Shown: one piece after another, positions 1 through 8,673 of the stretch | How the letters are laid out: the number at the start of each line of letters is the position of its first letter | Numbering within the stretch: position 1 is the first letter of the stretch | Assembly (NCBI RefSeq): GCF_028200735.1 | Contig: NZ_JAQKPV010000003.1 | Location: forward strand, 349,026-413,025 | Source of the DNA: Streptomyces sp. ACA25 | GTDB taxonomy: Bacteria; Actinomycetota; Actinomycetes; Streptomycetales; Streptomycetaceae | Direction of reading: 5' to 3' | DNA length: 64,000 bases | Notes under the pieces: generated by a model | Seen by the model: only the letters and a program-made list of their open reading frames with translations | Databases searched by the model: none | Told to the model about the DNA's origin: nothing | Made by a program: the position numbers and the translations under genes

Positions 1-359
1 TGGCGCGCCCGGTCGGAGAGGGCACCGCGCAGGGCGGCGGCCTTCATCTTCTTGGGGGTCCGCTGCGAGTAGTCGCGCGGCACAGGGCCGTGCACGACGC
101 CACCGCCGGCGAACTGCGGCGCGCGGGTCGAACCCTGACGGGCGCGGCCGGTGCCCTTCTGGCGGTACGGCTTGCGGCCACCGCCACGGACCTCGGCGCG
201 GGTCTTGGTCTTGTGCGTGCCCTGACGGGCAGCGGCCAGCTGTGCGACAACGACCTGGTGGATCAGCGGAATGCTGACCTGCACGTCGAAGATCTCCGCG
301 GGGAGCTCGACGGTCCCGGCCTTGTCGCCTGCCGGCGAAAGGATGTCAATGGTGCTCAT
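1..359 (-). CDS. rplD: 50S ribosomal protein L4 (partial, C-terminus outside window)
   Basis: This is the N-terminal 119 codons of ribosomal protein L4, a 23S rRNA-binding protein of the exit tunnel. The protein begins [20 protein letters not shown] and continues into the conserved basic loop around residues 60-100 ([15 protein letters not shown], then [13 protein letters not shown]), which is diagnostic for L4. The gene runs off the left edge of the window, so roughly the last 40% is missing. It starts 7 bases after the rplC stop, as expected for the S10 operon order rpsJ-rplC-rplD. Identity is certain; only the 3' end is unseen. Confidence 0.96.
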   Translation of the reverse strand, partial: MSTIDILSPAGDKAGTVELPAEIFDVQVSIPLIHQVVVAQLAAARQGTHKTKTRAEVRGGGRKPYRQKGTGRARQGSTRAPQFAGGGVVHGPVPRDYSQRTPKKMKAAALRGALSDRAR

Positions 360-366
360 CGTTACC

Positions 367-1011
367 TCAGGCCCCCTTGGCCGCGGTACGGACCAGGACG
401 AGGCCGCCGTTCGGACCGGGGACTGCGCCCTTGATGAGCAGCAGGCCCTTCTCCGCGTCAACGGCATGGACGGTCAGGTTCTGGGTGGTGACCCGCTCGT
501 TACCCATCCGGCCGGCCATCCGCATGCCCTTGAACACGCGGCCCGGAGTGGCGCAGCCACCGATGGAACCGGGCTTGCGGTGCACGCGGTGGGCGCCGTG
601 GGAGGCCTTGCCACCGGCGAAACCATGGCGCTTCATGACACCGGCGGTGCCCTTGCCCTTGGTCTTGCCGGTCACGTCGACCTTGAGGCCGGACTCGAAC
701 ACCTCGGCAGTGACTTCCTGACCGAGCGTGTACTCACCGGCGTCGTTGGTCCGCAGCTCCACCAGGTGGCGGCGCGGGGTGACGTCGGCCTTGGCGAAGT
801 GGCCCTTGAGGGGCTTGTTCACCTTGCGCGGGTCGATCTCGCCGAAGGCGATCTGGACGGCGTCGTAGCCGTCCCTGTCATTGGTGCGCACCTGGGTCAC
901 GACACAGGGCCCGGCCTTGACGACGGTCACCGGGACGATGCGGTTGTTCTCGTCCCAGACCTGAGTCATGCCGAGCTTCTCGCCCAGGACTCCCTTGATC
1001 TGCTTAGCCAT
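367..1011 (-). CDS. rplC: 50S ribosomal protein L3
   Basis: A complete 214-residue L3 protein starting [21 protein letters not shown]3 binds 23S rRNA near its 3' end and helps shape the peptidyl transferase region. The family signature around residues 125-155, with [14 protein letters not shown] and the downstream [20 protein letters not shown] segment, is present, and the length is normal. It lies 17 bases downstream of rpsJ and 7 bases upstream of rplD, so it is co-transcribed from the rpsJ promoter region. Nothing is unusual. Confidence 0.98.
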   Translation of the reverse strand: MAKQIKGVLGEKLGMTQVWDENNRIVPVTVVKAGPCVVTQVRTNDRDGYDAVQIAFGEIDPRKVNKPLKGHFAKADVTPRRHLVELRTNDAGEYTLGQEVTAEVFESGLKVDVTGKTKGKGTAGVMKRHGFAGGKASHGAHRVHRKPGSIGGCATPGRVFKGMRMAGRMGNERVTTQNLTVHAVDAEKGLLLIKGAVPGPNGGLVLVRTAAKGA

Positions 1012-1028
1012 CTTGATCCCCGCGCCTC

Positions 1029-1337
1029 TCAGAGCTTGATCTCGATGTCAACGCCGGCCGGAAGGTCCAGGCGCATCAGCGAGTCAACGGTCTTGGGAGT
1101 CGGGTCGAGGATGTCGATCAGACGCTTGTGGGTACGCATCTCGAAGTGCTCGCGCGAGTCCTTGTACTTGTGCGGCGACTTGATGACGCAGTACACGTTC
1201 TTCTCAGTGGGCAGCGGCACCGGGCCCGCGACCGACGCACCAGTACGCGTCACCGTCTCGACGATCTTCTTCGCCGAGTTGTCGATGACCTCGTGGTCGT
1301 AGGCCTTGAGCCGGATGCGGATCTTCTGTCCCGCCAT
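1029..1337 (-). CDS. rpsJ: 30S ribosomal protein S10 (NusE)
   Basis: A complete 102-residue S10 beginning [19 protein letters not shown] and ending [12 protein letters not shown]10 sits in the head of the small subunit and, as NusE, also pairs with NusB in antitermination and couples NusG to the ribosome. The conserved [10 protein letters not shown] and RSPH-like ([21 protein letters not shown]) segments are present. It is the first gene of the S10 operon, so the upstream non-coding stretch must hold the operon promoter. A hairpin shared with the rpsL upstream region lies 62 bases before the start codon. Confidence 0.98.
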   Translation of the reverse strand: MAGQKIRIRLKAYDHEVIDNSAKKIVETVTRTGASVAGPVPLPTEKNVYCVIKSPHKYKDSREHFEMRTHKRLIDILDPTPKTVDSLMRLDLPAGVDIEIKL

Positions 1338-1811
1338 GGCTACTTCGTAGTCCTGTCTCTCGTCAACGCTCTGGAACCCGCTTCCGTCCGCCCCTGCTCC
1401 GACCCACGCGGTCGGGCGTGTCGCCTTCTGCCCCGGACTTCACCGCAGGGAAAACCTGACAGCGGACCAGCCGAGGCCAGTACGTTTCGGAACATTTTGA
1501 GGGGGGTGGACTTCCACCGGGTGCCTGGCTGACGCCCCGCCCACGCTTCCCGGAAGATCCCGGTACTTCCGCCCCTGCCCTCATGATCAGGGCGAACAGT
1601 GGGGCGACGAATACAGTGGGACTCGCTTCCGGTCCTCCCGGCGGGAGACGCGCAGCATCGACGCACAGCCGAGCAACCTGGACAGTGTGCCATACCGGAC
1701 ACAGCCGTCGCCAATCGAGCCTTGGCCTGTGATGCTACTCACCGCCACCGCCACCACCACCGCCGGTTCCGCGGCACATGTGCGGCACAGGCGCGCCGCG
1801 GCCGGCCGGGT
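1338..1811 (-). promoter_or_regulatory. Non-coding region upstream of rpsJ (S10 operon promoter/leader)
   Basis: No gene is supported in these 474 bases. The stretch separates the stop of the symporter gene from the start of rpsJ, both on the minus strand, so it must hold the symporter terminator and the S10 operon promoter. I could not pick a convincing -35/-10 pair. The clearest structures are the hairpin at 1399-1415 and a low-complexity run of CAC/CGC triplets at 1741-1764 near the end of the symporter gene. Confidence 0.6.
1399..1415 (-). promoter_or_regulatory. Hairpin element shared by rpsJ and rpsL upstream regions
   Basis: On the minus strand this reads CCGACCGCGTGGGTCGG, a 6-bp stem with a 5-base loop, 62 bases before the rpsJ start codon. 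The identical stem and loop occur at 48759-48775, 55 bases before the rpsL start. The 5' flank is also shared (CGACACGCC here, CGACACACC there). The conserved sequence and spacing suggest a common promoter or mRNA leader element for the two ribosomal operons. The mechanism is not known to me. Confidence 0.6.
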
Positions 1812-3287
1812 TCACTGCGGCTGACCGGGCAGGTGCAGCCGCAGCACCGCCCGTTCGGCCCACTCCGGTGGCCTGCCCAGCAGCGAGACCCCCATCATGA
1901 CCGCGAACGCCAGTGGCACGGTCCAGGCCGCGGGCTGGGCCAGCATCACCACGAGCCATCCGGTTCCCGGGTTCGCCACCACCGAGGCCAGGGCCGCCCC
2001 GGTAGCGGTGCACACGCCGGCCACCAGCCCGGCCGCCGCTCCGGTCACCGTCAGCCCTCGCCACCAGATGCCCAGCACGAGAAGAGGACAGAAGGTGGAG
2101 GCCGCGACCGCGAAGGCCCAGCCCACCAGCACATTGATGTCGACGCCTTCGGCCGGAAGGGACAGCAGCACCGCCACCAGCGCGCCGGCGGCCACCGCCA
2201 GCCGCAACCGGTTCACCCCCGAGGAGCCGGTGCGGGACAGGTCGTGCGAGAGCCCGCCCGCCAGGGCGAGCAGCAGCCCGGAGGACGTGGACAGGAACGC
2301 CGCGAAGGCCCCGGCCGCCACCAGCGCGGTCAGCACCGCACCCCAGGTTCCCGGCACGATCTGGCTCGGCAGCACCACGGCGACGGTGTCGGTGTCGCCG
2401 GTGTTCGCCAACTCCGGGGTGAACACCCGGCCCAGCAGGCCGTAGACGGCCGGGAACAGATAGAAGACGCCCAGCAGCACGATCACCCCGACCGCCACCC
2501 GCCGGGCCACCCGGGCCGTGGGGCTGGTGTGGAACCGCATGATCACGTGCGGCAGGCCGACCGCGCCCAGCGTGGTGGCCAGCAGCACCGACCAGGTGGC
2601 GAGCAGCGGCAGGCCGGAGCCGTCCAGGTCCAGCAGCGGGCGGCCCCAGTCGGTGACGTCCACCCGCAGCGCCTCGGTCCGGGCCCCCTCCCCGGCCCGG
2701 AGCAGCAGCACCACCGCGGGCACCGCGATGAACAGCAGTTTCACCAGGTAGTGGAAGGCCTGGACATAGGTGGCCGAGCGCATCCCGCCGGCCGCGATCG
2801 ACACACTCACCACCAGGCCGGCCAGCACCACGCCCACCCAGTAGGGCGTCCCGCTGACCAGTTGCAGCACCACCCCGGCCCCCTTGAACTGCGGGACCAG
2901 ATAGAGCCACATGATGACCAGCACGATGACGGCGCAGAGCTTGCGGATCGCCTGCGAGCCGAGCCGGTAGTCGGCGAAGTCCGGCACCGTGTAGGCGCCG
3001 GAGCGGCGCATCGGCCCGGCCACCAGCGCGGCCACCGCCACGTAGCCGGCGGTGAAGCCGACCGCGTACCACAGCGTGCCGATGCCGTTCTTGAGCATCA
3101 GCCCGGCCAGCCCGAGCACGGAGGCAGCCGAGATGTACTCGCCGGCGATGGCCATCGCGTTCCAGCCCGGCTTCACCCGGTGCGAGGCGATCAGGAAGTC
3201 AGGGGTGCTGCGGGCTGCCCGGACCCCGTACAGGCCGATGATCATGCTTGCGCAGAGCAGCAGGCCGATGGCGAGCAGCCCCGTCAT
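1812..3287 (-). CDS. Sodium:solute symporter (SSS family), probably for a carboxylate
   Basis: A 491-residue polytopic membrane protein of the SSS/ActP-like family with about a dozen hydrophobic segments, starting MTGLLAIGLLLCASMIIGLY. Family hallmarks are GEYISAASVLGLAG near residue 50, AGGMRSATYVQAFHYLVK in the middle, and the [16 protein letters not shown] segment near residue 310. Its start overlaps the stop of the preceding small membrane protein gene by 4 bases (ATGA), so the two are translationally coupled. Upstream in the same direction are a LytTR response regulator and a LytS-type kinase. This resembles E. coli BtsSR/YpdAB, which control pyruvate-responsive transporters. A monocarboxylate substrate is therefore likely but inferred. 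Confidence 0.85.
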   Translation of the reverse strand: MTGLLAIGLLLCASMIIGLYGVRAARSTPDFLIASHRVKPGWNAMAIAGEYISAASVLGLAGLMLKNGIGTLWYAVGFTAGYVAVAALVAGPMRRSGAYTVPDFADYRLGSQAIRKLCAVIVLVIMWLYLVPQFKGAGVVLQLVSGTPYWVGVVLAGLVVSVSIAAGGMRSATYVQAFHYLVKLLFIAVPAVVLLLRAGEGARTEALRVDVTDWGRPLLDLDGSGLPLLATWSVLLATTLGAVGLPHVIMRFHTSPTARVARRVAVGVIVLLGVFYLFPAVYGLLGRVFTPELANTGDTDTVAVVLPSQIVPGTWGAVLTALVAAGAFAAFLSTSSGLLLALAGGLSHDLSRTGSSGVNRLRLAVAAGALVAVLLSLPAEGVDINVLVGWAFAVAASTFCPLLVLGIWWRGLTVTGAAAGLVAGVCTATGAALASVVANPGTGWLVVMLAQPAAWTVPLAFAVMMGVSLLGRPPEWAERAVLRLHLPGQPQ

Positions 3288-3655
3288 CCCGGCCGCTCCG
3301 CGCCGTCCTCGATGCGCTCCGCCCGGCGTACGTGCAGCACGGCGATGACCAGCAGCATCGGGTAGCTGGCGGCCATCAGCAGCATCCAGGAGACCGGGAC
3401 ACCGCCGAGGGTGATCCGGCCCAGCGCCGGCGCGGCGGCGAGCAGCCCGCTGAGGCCGAACAGCAGCAGCCCGAGCTGCCCCAGGGTGTGCAGCGCGAGC
3501 CGGCGCTGCCGCGCGAAGACCGCCCGGCCTGCGACGGTGTCCGTGTCCTCACCCGGTTCGGGCAGCGGCAGCAGATGCTGCGCCGGGCGGTGCCTGCGGG
3601 ACAGCGCGATCCGGGTCTGCGGACTGGTGACACGGACCCGGCGGCCGGAGGTCAC
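3284..3655 (-). CDS. Small two-helix membrane protein, putative symporter partner
   Basis: A 123-residue protein with a polar N-terminal half and two hydrophobic segments (about residues 57-77 and 88-108), ending in a charged tail. It starts with GTG four bases after the response-regulator stop, and its stop overlaps the start of the symporter gene. Position and topology match the small subunits that accompany SSS symporters (DUF485 or DUF4212). I do not see the conserved motifs of either family, so the family is unassigned. A role in assembly or stability of the symporter is an inference from context. Confidence 0.7.
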   Translation of the reverse strand: MTSGRRVRVTSPQTRIALSRRHRPAQHLLPLPEPGEDTDTVAGRAVFARQRRLALHTLGQLGLLLFGLSGLLAAAPALGRITLGGVPVSWMLLMAASYPMLLVIAVLHVRRAERIEDGAERPG

Positions 3656-3659
3656 GTGG

Positions 3660-4400
3660 TCATCTCGTTTCGTTCCGGACGGCGCTGAGCAGCCGCTCCT
3701 TCAGCGTGCGGGCGTGCCGCCGGCTGACCGGCACATCACCGGCGGGGGTACTGGCGAGCAGACCGGAGGAGCTGGTGACCCGCAGATCGCGGACCCAGCG
3801 GACGGCCACCAGGTACCCGCGGTGAGCCCGGACGAAGCCGGCCGGCCCCCACACCTCCTCCAGATGGGACAGCGGCAGCCGGATGAGATGGGCGTCGTCC
3901 GCGGTGTGCAGCCGGACGTAGTCACCGTGCGCCTCGGCGAACTGGATGTCGTCCCGGTGCACGAAGACGGTGTGCCGCCCGGTCTCGATCTGGACCACCG
4001 CGAGGTCGTCGACGGGCTGGGCCTCCGGCTCCGGCCCGGACCGGTGCAGGGAGCGGACCCGGCTGACGGCTTCGGCCAGCCGCTCGGGGCGGATGGGCTT
4101 GAGCAGGTAGTCGGCGGCCCCTATGCCGAACGCCTCGACGGCATGGCTCTCCGACGCCGTGACGAAGACTATGGCCGGCGGCGCGGACAGCATGCCCAGG
4201 ATGCGGGCGACCTCCATGCCGTCGAGGCCGGGCATGGAGATGTCCAGGAAGACCGCGTCGTAGCTCTTGGTGCCCAGCAGCCGGACCGCGGACTCGCCGC
4301 TGTCCGCCGCGGTCACTTCGGTGATGCCGGGCAGTCCGGCCAGCATGTCGGCGAGCTCCTCGCGGGTGAACGTCTCGTCCTCCACCACCAGCACACGCAT
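3660..4400 (-). CDS. LytTR-family response regulator
   Basis: A response regulator of about 246 residues. The N-terminal receiver has acidic residues VVEDE near the start, the phospho-acceptor Asp53 in FLDISMPG, and a Thr/Lys end-of-domain pattern (FVTASE, then LLKPI). The C-terminal half is a LytTR DNA-binding domain, with YLVAVRWV and a C-terminal SRRHARTLKERL. I chose the ATG giving MRVLVVEDE, which has GAGGTG seven bases upstream. An ATG five codons earlier overlaps the kinase stop and is possible. It is co-transcribed with the kinase upstream and the symporter downstream, and probably activates that transporter. Confidence 0.9.
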   Translation of the reverse strand: MRVLVVEDETFTREELADMLAGLPGITEVTAADSGESAVRLLGTKSYDAVFLDISMPGLDGMEVARILGMLSAPPAIVFVTASESHAVEAFGIGAADYLLKPIRPERLAEAVSRVRSLHRSGPEPEAQPVDDLAVVQIETGRHTVFVHRDDIQFAEAHGDYVRLHTADDAHLIRLPLSHLEEVWGPAGFVRAHRGYLVAVRWVRDLRVTSSSGLLASTPAGDVPVSRRHARTLKERLLSAVRNETR

Positions 4401-4411
4401 GCTTGCGCACC

Positions 4412-5497
4412 TCATTCGGCAACGACTCCTCGCATGAACCGGGGCACCCGGATGACCACCTTGGTACCGCTTCCTGGCGCTGTCTCGATGACCAGCCCGT
4501 ACTCCGGGCCGTAGACGGTGCGCAGCCGCCGGTCGACGTTGGCGAGCCCCACCGACCCCGAGCTCCCGTCCGTGCGGGTGGCCCGGCCGGGTCCGCGCGA
4601 CGGCCTGCCGGCGAGCAGGGCCCTGGCCAGCGCGGGGTCCATACCCACCCCGTCATCCTCCACCTCGATGACGCACAGCGGCCCCTCGCCGTAGCCGGAA
4701 ACGGAGATGCTGCCCTTTCCCGGCTTCGGCTCCAGACCGTGCCGGACGGCGTTCTCCACGATCGGCTGCACCACCAGGAACGGCAGGGCGACCGGCAGGA
4801 TCTCCGGGGCCATCCGCACGGTGAGCTCCATCCGGTCGTCGAACCGTGCCCGCTGCAGTTCGAGGTACGTCTGGATGGCCTGGAGCTCGGCCGCGACCGT
4901 CGCGTAGTCACCCTGCGTGGAAAAGCTGTAGCGCAGGTAGTCGGCGAAGTCGTTGAGCAGTGTCCGGGCCCGGTCCGGATCCACCCGGATGCGGGCGGCG
5001 ATGACCGCCAGGGCATTGTGCAGAAAGTGCGGCGAGATCTGCGCCCGCAGGGTGCGGAGGTCGGCCTGTGCGATGCGGCTGCGGGCCCGCTGCAGCGCCG
5101 CGTGGTCCAGGGACAGGGCGACGTGCCGGCCCGTCACGGTCAGCTCCGCCTCCCCCGCACCGCGGGCGATCAGTGCCCCGGTGAGCTCTCCGGCGACGAT
5201 CAGCGGCACCGCGGACCAGGGCGGACGGTGGGCGGGCGTGCCGTCCTCGTACGCCTGGGCCAGCAGCGTGGTCAGCTCGTCCTCGGCGGGCCTCGGCCCG
5301 GCCACCGCCACCGGACCGTCCAGGTCGGCGAGCACCACGGTGTCGCACCGGAGCAGCCGTCGCAGCCTGCGGGCGGCAGCCGCGGAGCCCGAGCCGTGCA
5401 GCCCGTCCCGCAGCGCGGCATCGACGTCCAGAGCAGCTGTCAGCACCGCGGCGGTTTCACCGGCGGACGGCGGACGGCGGTGCAGACGCTGCAGCAT
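4412..5497 (-). CDS. LytS-type sensor histidine kinase
   Basis: A 361-residue kinase of the HisKA_7TM-lacking LytS/YpdA class. Residues about 30-140 form a GAF-like sensor domain without transmembrane segments, so the protein looks cytosolic. The H-box is QISPHFLHN with the phosphorylatable His157, the N-box is VENAVRHGL, and the G1 box is DDGVGM followed by a GSGT-type G2 box. It is the first gene of the kinase-regulator-small protein-symporter operon, and its stop lies next to the regulator start. The stimulus is unknown; pyruvate or a related acid is a guess from BtsS/YpdA. Confidence 0.9.
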   Translation of the reverse strand: MLQRLHRRPPSAGETAAVLTAALDVDAALRDGLHGSGSAAAARRLRRLLRCDTVVLADLDGPVAVAGPRPAEDELTTLLAQAYEDGTPAHRPPWSAVPLIVAGELTGALIARGAGEAELTVTGRHVALSLDHAALQRARSRIAQADLRTLRAQISPHFLHNALAVIAARIRVDPDRARTLLNDFADYLRYSFSTQGDYATVAAELQAIQTYLELQRARFDDRMELTVRMAPEILPVALPFLVVQPIVENAVRHGLEPKPGKGSISVSGYGEGPLCVIEVEDDGVGMDPALARALLAGRPSRGPGRATRTDGSSGSVGLANVDRRLRTVYGPEYGLVIETAPGSGTKVVIRVPRFMRGVVAE

Positions 5498-5701
5498 ACT
5501 TCCGAGATTAAGCGCTGGCCGAGGGCACGGTCAGCTCTCGCGGACGACACGATTGCGCCGCGAAGGAGACACGGGCCTCGCCAGGGCTGCGCGATCTGCG
5601 CGCCCCGGGACGGGAGGGCCGGGGGCAGCGGGCGTGTGTCCCCGTGCACGGGGACCGTTCCGACGGGTATTGCGGCCAGGCGCATTCTTTCTCCCTCGGG
5701 T

Positions 5702-7066
5702 GTGCAGTCTCCGACCGTGCCTCCTTCCTCCGCCTCCTCCCCCGCGCCCGCACACCGGGACTCACCCGACGCCCCGGAGCACGGTGCCGGTCCGGAGGTC
5801 CCGCTCCGCAGACACCGCCCCTTCCTCCTGCTCTGTGCCGAACAGGCCACGAGTTCCGGGGGGCGGGCGGTGACCGCCCTGGCGCTGCCCCTGCTGGCGA
5901 TCACCCGCCTCGACGCCGGCCCGCTGGGCGCCGCGTCCCTCATGGCCCTCACCTATCTGCCGGCGGTCCTGCTCAGCCCCTTCATCGGCGTGCTGGTGGA
6001 CCGGGCCCGGCTGCGCAGGCTGCTCGCCGCCCTCACCGCGCTCCACGTCCTCGTCATCGGCAGTGTCCCGCTCACCGTGGCGGTCGGCGGCTTCGGCTGG
6101 CCGCAACTGTTCGCCGTGGCCGCCCTGTCCGGTGCCCTGACCGCCACCGTGACCGTCGCCCTGCAGTCGGCGCTGCCGCGGGTGGTCCGCCCGGGCCGGC
6201 TGATGCGGGCCAACTCCGTCCTGACCGGCACCAGGACCGCCGGGCTGATCGGCGGCCCCGCCCTGGGCGGTGTGCTCATCGGGGTGGCGGGGCCCGCCCC
6301 CGCGCTGCTCGTGGAGTGCGCCGCCTACGCCCTGGCAGTCCTGCTCTTCCTCGGGCTGCCCGCCCGGCTGAACACCCCGGCCGGGGGGACCGGCCCGTCC
6401 GCCCGGTCCCAGATGGACTCGCTGCGCGAGGGACTCGACGTGCTGCGGCACGAGACACTGCTGCGCCGGCAAGCCCTGGCCGCCGCGGGACTCAACCTGG
6501 GCGGGGGCGCGGCGGGCGCGCTGTTCGTCCTGTACGCCGGCCGCGACCTCGGGCTGCCCGCCTGGCAGCTCGGCGCCGTCTACGCGGCGTACGCGGTCGC
6601 CGCCGGAGTGGGCGTCCTGGTGGCCACCCCCGTCACCCGGGTCCTCGGCATGGGCCGGACCACACAGTTGTGCGCGGTCGGGGCGGGGGCATCGCTCTTC
6701 CTGCTTCCGGTTGCCTCGGTGGGGCCGGCCTTCGCCGTCCTGTTGCTCTACGAGCTGTGCTTCGGCCTGCTGGCCACCGTCTGGATGATCGCCATGATCA
6801 CCGGACGGCAGCTCGTCACGCCCACCCGTCTGCTGGGGCGGGTCAACGCGTTTCTCCAAGCGGCGCTCACCGCGACCCTGCCGGTCGGTGCCCTGGCCGG
6901 CGGTGCGCTGGCGGCCAGGGTGGGCATCGTCCCGGTCCTGACCGGCGCGGCGGCCGTGGCGCTGGTGGGCGCGGCCGGCCTGTGGTTCCCCCGGGACCTG
7001 CACTCGGGCATCGACCGGGCGGCGCGGGCGGCCCGCGAGCAGGAGCCCGGACGGGCGGAAGCATGA
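5702..7066 (+). CDS. MFS transporter, EntS-like exporter subfamily
   Basis: A polytopic protein of about 454 residues with twelve predicted hydrophobic segments. The first helix region contains SSGGRAVTALALPLLAI and the 2-3 loop contains PFIGVLVDRARLRRLLA, patterns of the MFS_3 group to which the enterobactin exporter EntS and several antibiotic exporters belong. The start is uncertain: no ATG precedes the first membrane segment in frame, so I used the GTG at 5702. Another GTG lies 15 bases later, and neither has a clear ribosome-binding site. It is divergent from the kinase operon and ends at a strong hairpin. The substrate is unknown, and the gene is 7.5 kb from the metallophore cluster. 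Confidence 0.8.
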   Translation: MQSPTVPPSSASSPAPAHRDSPDAPEHGAGPEVPLRRHRPFLLLCAEQATSSGGRAVTALALPLLAITRLDAGPLGAASLMALTYLPAVLLSPFIGVLVDRARLRRLLAALTALHVLVIGSVPLTVAVGGFGWPQLFAVAALSGALTATVTVALQSALPRVVRPGRLMRANSVLTGTRTAGLIGGPALGGVLIGVAGPAPALLVECAAYALAVLLFLGLPARLNTPAGGTGPSARSQMDSLREGLDVLRHETLLRRQALAAAGLNLGGGAAGALFVLYAGRDLGLPAWQLGAVYAAYAVAAGVGVLVATPVTRVLGMGRTTQLCAVGAGASLFLLPVASVGPAFAVLLLYELCFGLLATVWMIAMITGRQLVTPTRLLGRVNAFLQAALTATLPVGALAGGALAARVGIVPVLTGAAAVALVGAAGLWFPRDLHSGIDRAARAAREQEPGRAEA

Positions 7067-7130
7067 CCGCGGCGCGGCCTCCGGACTCCGGAACCGGCCC
7101 GGCACCGGCACCGGCCCGGTACCGGCGAAG

Positions 7131-7177
7131 GGTCCGCCGCCCGTCCGCCCGCTGGGCGGGCGGACGGGCGGCGGACC
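7131..7177. terminator. Bidirectional terminator hairpin
   Basis: A perfect 20-bp inverted repeat (7131-7150 pairs with 7158-7177) with a 7-base centre. It sits between the convergent stop codons of the MFS gene (plus) and the sugar-binding protein gene (minus). There is no U-run on either side, which is usual for Streptomyces terminators. Confidence 0.8.
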
Positions 7178-7209
7178 GAAGGGGCGGGCGGTGACGGCCC
7201 GTGGGTGGG

Positions 7210-8616
7210 TCAGTCGCCGACCGAGGCGTTGTACTCGTCGATCTTCTGCTGGACGGACCGGGTGGCCTCGCTCATCGCCTGTTCGGCGGGGGTGCTGGAG
7301 GTCAGTGCCTGCTCCCAGCCCTCCTCCGCGGCGACCCGGGCCTCGGCCATGACGCCCATCATGCAGCCGGCCGTGTTGACGTTGGTCTCGGAGTCGGCCA
7401 GCTGTGCGGCGGCGACCGAGAACTGCGGGTACTGCTCGGCGCGTTCCCTGGCCTCGTCGCCGTCGTAGCCCTCGGTGTTCACCGAGAGGTACCCGGTGCC
7501 GGCGTGCCACTTCGACTGCGACTCGGCGGTGAGCAGGAACTGCACGAACTCCCAGGAGGCGCGGACCTCCTGCTCGCTGTGGCCCTCGCCGTTGATCCAG
7601 AGGGAGGCGCCGCCGATGATCGAACCACCCGGGTCACCGGCGGCGATCAGCGGGAAATAGCCCGCGCCGACCTCGAAGTCGGACTGCTCCAGGAAGCCGC
7701 CGAGGCTTCCGGTGGACTGCAGGGTCATCGCGGCCCGGCCGGAGGTGAAGGCCGCCTGGCCGTCGTCGGTGCTGCGGCCGATCTGCACCGCGAGCTCGTC
7801 GTCGATCATGCCCTGCCACCACTCGACCATGTCGACGATCTTCCGGTCGTCGAAGAGCACCTCCCCGGCACGTCCCTCGCGGCCGTTCCCGTTGTCGCAG
7901 TAGGGCACCGCCGCGCGGGCCATGAACTGCTCGACGAACCAGCCGTAGACCGGCGCCCCGAAGCCGTACTGCTCGATCTGCCCGTCCGCGCCGCGGACGG
8001 TGAGGGCCTCGGCGTGCTCGCGGATCTCCGCGAGGTCCTTCGGCGGCTGGTCCGGGTCGAGGCCGGCCTCCTCGAAGGCGTCCCGGTTGATGTACATCAG
8101 CGGGGTGGAGTTGTTGAACGGGAAGGAACGCAGCTCGCTGTCGACGGTGAAGTAGTTCAGCAGGGCGTCCTCGAGCGGGTCCAGGTCGTAGTCGTCCCGG
8201 TCGACGAAGGACTGGGCGGGCACCGTCTGCGCGGAGTCGATCATGAACTGGGTGCCCAGGTCGTAGATCATGATCAGGTTGGCGGTGTCGCCCTGCTGGA
8301 TCGCGGCCCGGTGCTGGGCGAGGGTGGTGTCGTAGTCGCCCTGGAACGAGCCGGTGACCTTGATCCGGTCCGGGTTGCCGGCGTTGAACTCGTCGATGAG
8401 CGAGTCGAGCACCTGGCCGTTGGTGCTGTCCATGCTGTGCCAGAACTCGACTTCCACGGCCGAGTCGAGATCATCGAGCACTTCGGGGCCGGGGGCGCTC
8501 AGGTCCTGGCCGCCCGCTCCGCCGGCGTCATCGCTGCCGCAGGCGCTGAGGGTGAGTGCCAGTGCCGAGACGCCGGCCACCAGGGCCGTGCGACCGGATG
8601 TCTTGGTTATCCGCAT
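7210..8616 (-). CDS. ABC transporter sugar-binding lipoprotein (family 1, UgpB/MalE-like)
   Basis: A 468-residue extracellular solute-binding protein. The N-terminus is a lipoprotein signal peptide ending in the lipobox LSAC (Cys near residue 26), followed by a Gly/Asp-rich tether. The mature part begins VEVEFWHSMDSTNGQVLDSL and has the SGRAAMTLQSTGSLG segment typical of the CUT1 sugar-binding family. It is the third gene of an operon after two MalF/MalG-type permeases. No ATPase gene is nearby, so a shared MsiK-type ATPase encoded elsewhere probably energises the system, as in other Streptomyces CUT1 importers. The sugar or polyol substrate cannot be read from sequence. Confidence 0.88.
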   Translation of the reverse strand: MRITKTSGRTALVAGVSALALTLSACGSDDAGGAGGQDLSAPGPEVLDDLDSAVEVEFWHSMDSTNGQVLDSLIDEFNAGNPDRIKVTGSFQGDYDTTLAQHRAAIQQGDTANLIMIYDLGTQFMIDSAQTVPAQSFVDRDDYDLDPLEDALLNYFTVDSELRSFPFNNSTPLMYINRDAFEEAGLDPDQPPKDLAEIREHAEALTVRGADGQIEQYGFGAPVYGWFVEQFMARAAVPYCDNGNGREGRAGEVLFDDRKIVDMVEWWQGMIDDELAVQIGRSTDDGQAAFTSGRAAMTLQSTGSLGGFLEQSDFEVGAGYFPLIAAGDPGGSIIGGASLWINGEGHSEQEVRASWEFVQFLLTAESQSKWHAGTGYLSVNTEGYDGDEARERAEQYPQFSVAAAQLADSETNVNTAGCMMGVMAEARVAAEEGWEQALTSSTPAEQAMSEATRSVQQKIDEYNASVGD

Positions 8617-8673
8617 TGCGTGGTATCCCGTCCTTGTTGCTGAGGGTGCGTGGGGCGCAGGGGGTTCGCGGTG

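Noticed and set aside
1741..1764. CAC/CGC triplet run as a regulatory repeat
   Set aside because: It is a short low-complexity stretch next to the symporter stop with no further structure.
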